Shown here: in pieces, positions 11,936 through 12,874 of the stretch
Numbering within the stretch: position 1 is the first letter of the stretch
How the letters are laid out: each line of letters begins with the position of its first letter
Origin: Paracoccaceae bacterium
GTDB taxonomy: Bacteria > Pseudomonadota > Alphaproteobacteria > Rhodobacterales > Rhodobacteraceae
Assembly (NCBI GenBank): GCA_003551745.1
Contig: PUNI01000055.1
Coordinates: 1-12,874, forward strand
Length of the DNA: 12,874 bases
Direction of reading: 5' to 3'
The notes under the pieces: generated by a model
Told to the model about the DNA's origin: nothing
The model's database searches: none
The model's input: only the letters and a program-made list of their open reading frames with translations
Program-made: the position numbers and the translations under genes

Positions 11936-12874
11936 ATGCGCGCCCTCCTTCCCCTTCTGCTGCTCGGCCTGCTCGCTGGCCCTGCCGCCCTGGCGCAGAC
12001 GCCGGAGGCGGCAGCCCCCGCCGCCGGCTCTGTGCTCGTGACGGCCGGGGCCCTGTCGCCGGCGCCGCGGATCGGCCGGTTCCGCGTCCGCATGGACCCC
12101 GACCCGGCGGCGGCCGACCGGCCGCCCATTGCGCCGGCCGACACCTCGAGCGAGGCGCGTCTGCTGCGCGGCTGGGTGGCCGAGGGCAAGGCTGCGGGCC
12201 TCGCCGGCGTCTTCTACGACAACCGCGACGGCGGGCATTCGCGGCTGTCGCCCGAGCGATTCCCGCAACTGACCTTCGTCGCCTACGAGCCCGGGCTGGC
12301 CGAGCGGGGCTTCGACCGCGCACTCGCCCAGCAACTGCTGTTCCCGGGCCCGACGCTCGGCAACGCGTCGCTTGCCGTCACCAGCGGCGCGCTGTCGCGC
12401 AGCCTCCCGCGGCTCGCCATGACCAGTTCTGACGGGGCCGCGCATGCGCTCGTCGGCTACCTGCACGGCCATCTCTACATCTACCCCACGCATCGGGACA
12501 TCGGTGCGCAGGATCTCCTGCCGGCGGCGCTTCCCTATTTCATCCCGACGGTGGGCTCCTCGGGCTCAGATCGCCCGTTCCTCGACGCGCTGGCGCTGGC
12601 TCTGGCGTCGCTCAGCCCGGAGACGCGCAGCCGGCTGGAGGCCGAAGGGCTGCTGGCGCCCGCGCTCAACATGCTGCTGCGGCGAAACCAGCGCGGCGTC
12701 ACCGACTACGCCTCCGCTGCGGCCCACCCCGCCGCCTTCGAACGGGACCGGCTGCGCCCGGCCGCGATGATGTCGGCCGCCCAGGCCCTGTCTCCCGACG
12801 AGATCCCGCCGCTGGTGCTCCTTCAGGTCGAGGCGGAGAGCTTCGACGACGCGGCGGGCCTCGGCGGCCTCGGC
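11936..12874 (+). CDS. Secreted protein of unknown function (3'-partial)
   Basis: An open frame of 313 codons runs off the right end of the window. It starts MRALLPLLLLGLLAGPAALA, a clear signal peptide with cleavage expected at ALA|Q (about residue 20), so the protein is periplasmic or exported. A Pro/Ala-rich linker follows, then an apparently globular domain with FYDNRDGGHSRL (93-104), a GHLYIYPTHRD segment near 178, and a region with LEAEGLLAPALNMLLRR. I do not recognise the family and see no catalytic signature. ATG at 11936 is chosen for the signal peptide; an in-frame ATG at 11888, just after the transporter stop, would add 16 residues ahead of it. Neither start has a good ribosome site. 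It lies 48 bases after the transporter gene and may be the end of the operon or a separate unit. Confidence 0.75.
   Translation, partial: MRALLPLLLLGLLAGPAALAQTPEAAAPAAGSVLVTAGALSPAPRIGRFRVRMDPDPAAADRPPIAPADTSSEARLLRGWVAEGKAAGLAGVFYDNRDGGHSRLSPERFPQLTFVAYEPGLAERGFDRALAQQLLFPGPTLGNASLAVTSGALSRSLPRLAMTSSDGAAHALVGYLHGHLYIYPTHRDIGAQDLLPAALPYFIPTVGSSGSDRPFLDALALALASLSPETRSRLEAEGLLAPALNMLLRRNQRGVTDYASAAAHPAAFERDRLRPAAMMSAAQALSPDEIPPLVLLQVEAESFDDAAGLGGLG

Noticed and set aside
10928..12493. A 521-codon minus-strand open frame opposite the BASS-like gene and the secreted protein.
   Set aside because: Composition is Arg/Gln/Glu/Gly-rich in the way of antisense frames in GC-rich DNA; no motif or start signal supports it.

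Overview
The window is GC-rich throughout, with dense short-gap gene packing and protein sequences typical of the Alphaproteobacteria. The UvrA variant, the TRAP transporter and the small DUF2892 proteins most resemble Rhodobacterales (Paracoccaceae/Roseobacteraceae-like) chromosomal DNA. I see no rRNA, tRNA, insertion sequence, phage gene or CRISPR array. The taxonomic call is inference from protein style, not a database match.

Layout from left to right: (1) 1-2574 (+) is the 3' nine-tenths of uvrA, the nucleotide-excision-repair ATPase, cut by the window edge. (2) 2575-3706 is a looser stretch with two small minus-strand DUF2892 (YgaP-transmembrane-like) membrane proteins at 2678-2884 and 3315-3584. 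They are separated by about 430 bases in which I find no gene. The first has a leader hairpin that takes in part of its ribosome-binding site. (3) 3707-7318 (-) is one very large gene for a fused hydantoinase A/B protein of the 5-oxoprolinase type. (4) 7319-7459 is a divergent control region with an operator-like palindrome over a TTGACA box. (5) 7460-11887 (+) is a compact operon: a TRAP solute-binding protein (dctP type), the small and large TRAP permeases (dctQ, dctM types), a winged-helix regulator and a BASS-like ten-helix transporter. The last four genes are linked by 4-base start/stop overlaps, while strong hairpins lie between the dctP-type and dctQ-type genes. (6) 11936-12874 (+) is the start of a secreted protein of unknown function, cut by the right edge.

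How the parts may work together: the TRAP system would import a small carboxylate, and the divergently transcribed ATP-dependent cyclic-amide hydrolase would open an imported ring compound. The simplest common substrate is 5-oxoproline (pyroglutamate), giving glutamate. A pyroglutamate-binding DctP subfamily is known from Bordetella pertussis (DctP6/DctP7), which makes this reasonable, but the substrate is inferred from gene neighbourhood. The winged-helix gene inside the operon is the obvious candidate local regulator. Most of the window is ordinary chromosome. The points most worth checking are the non-coding signals and the unknown secreted protein.
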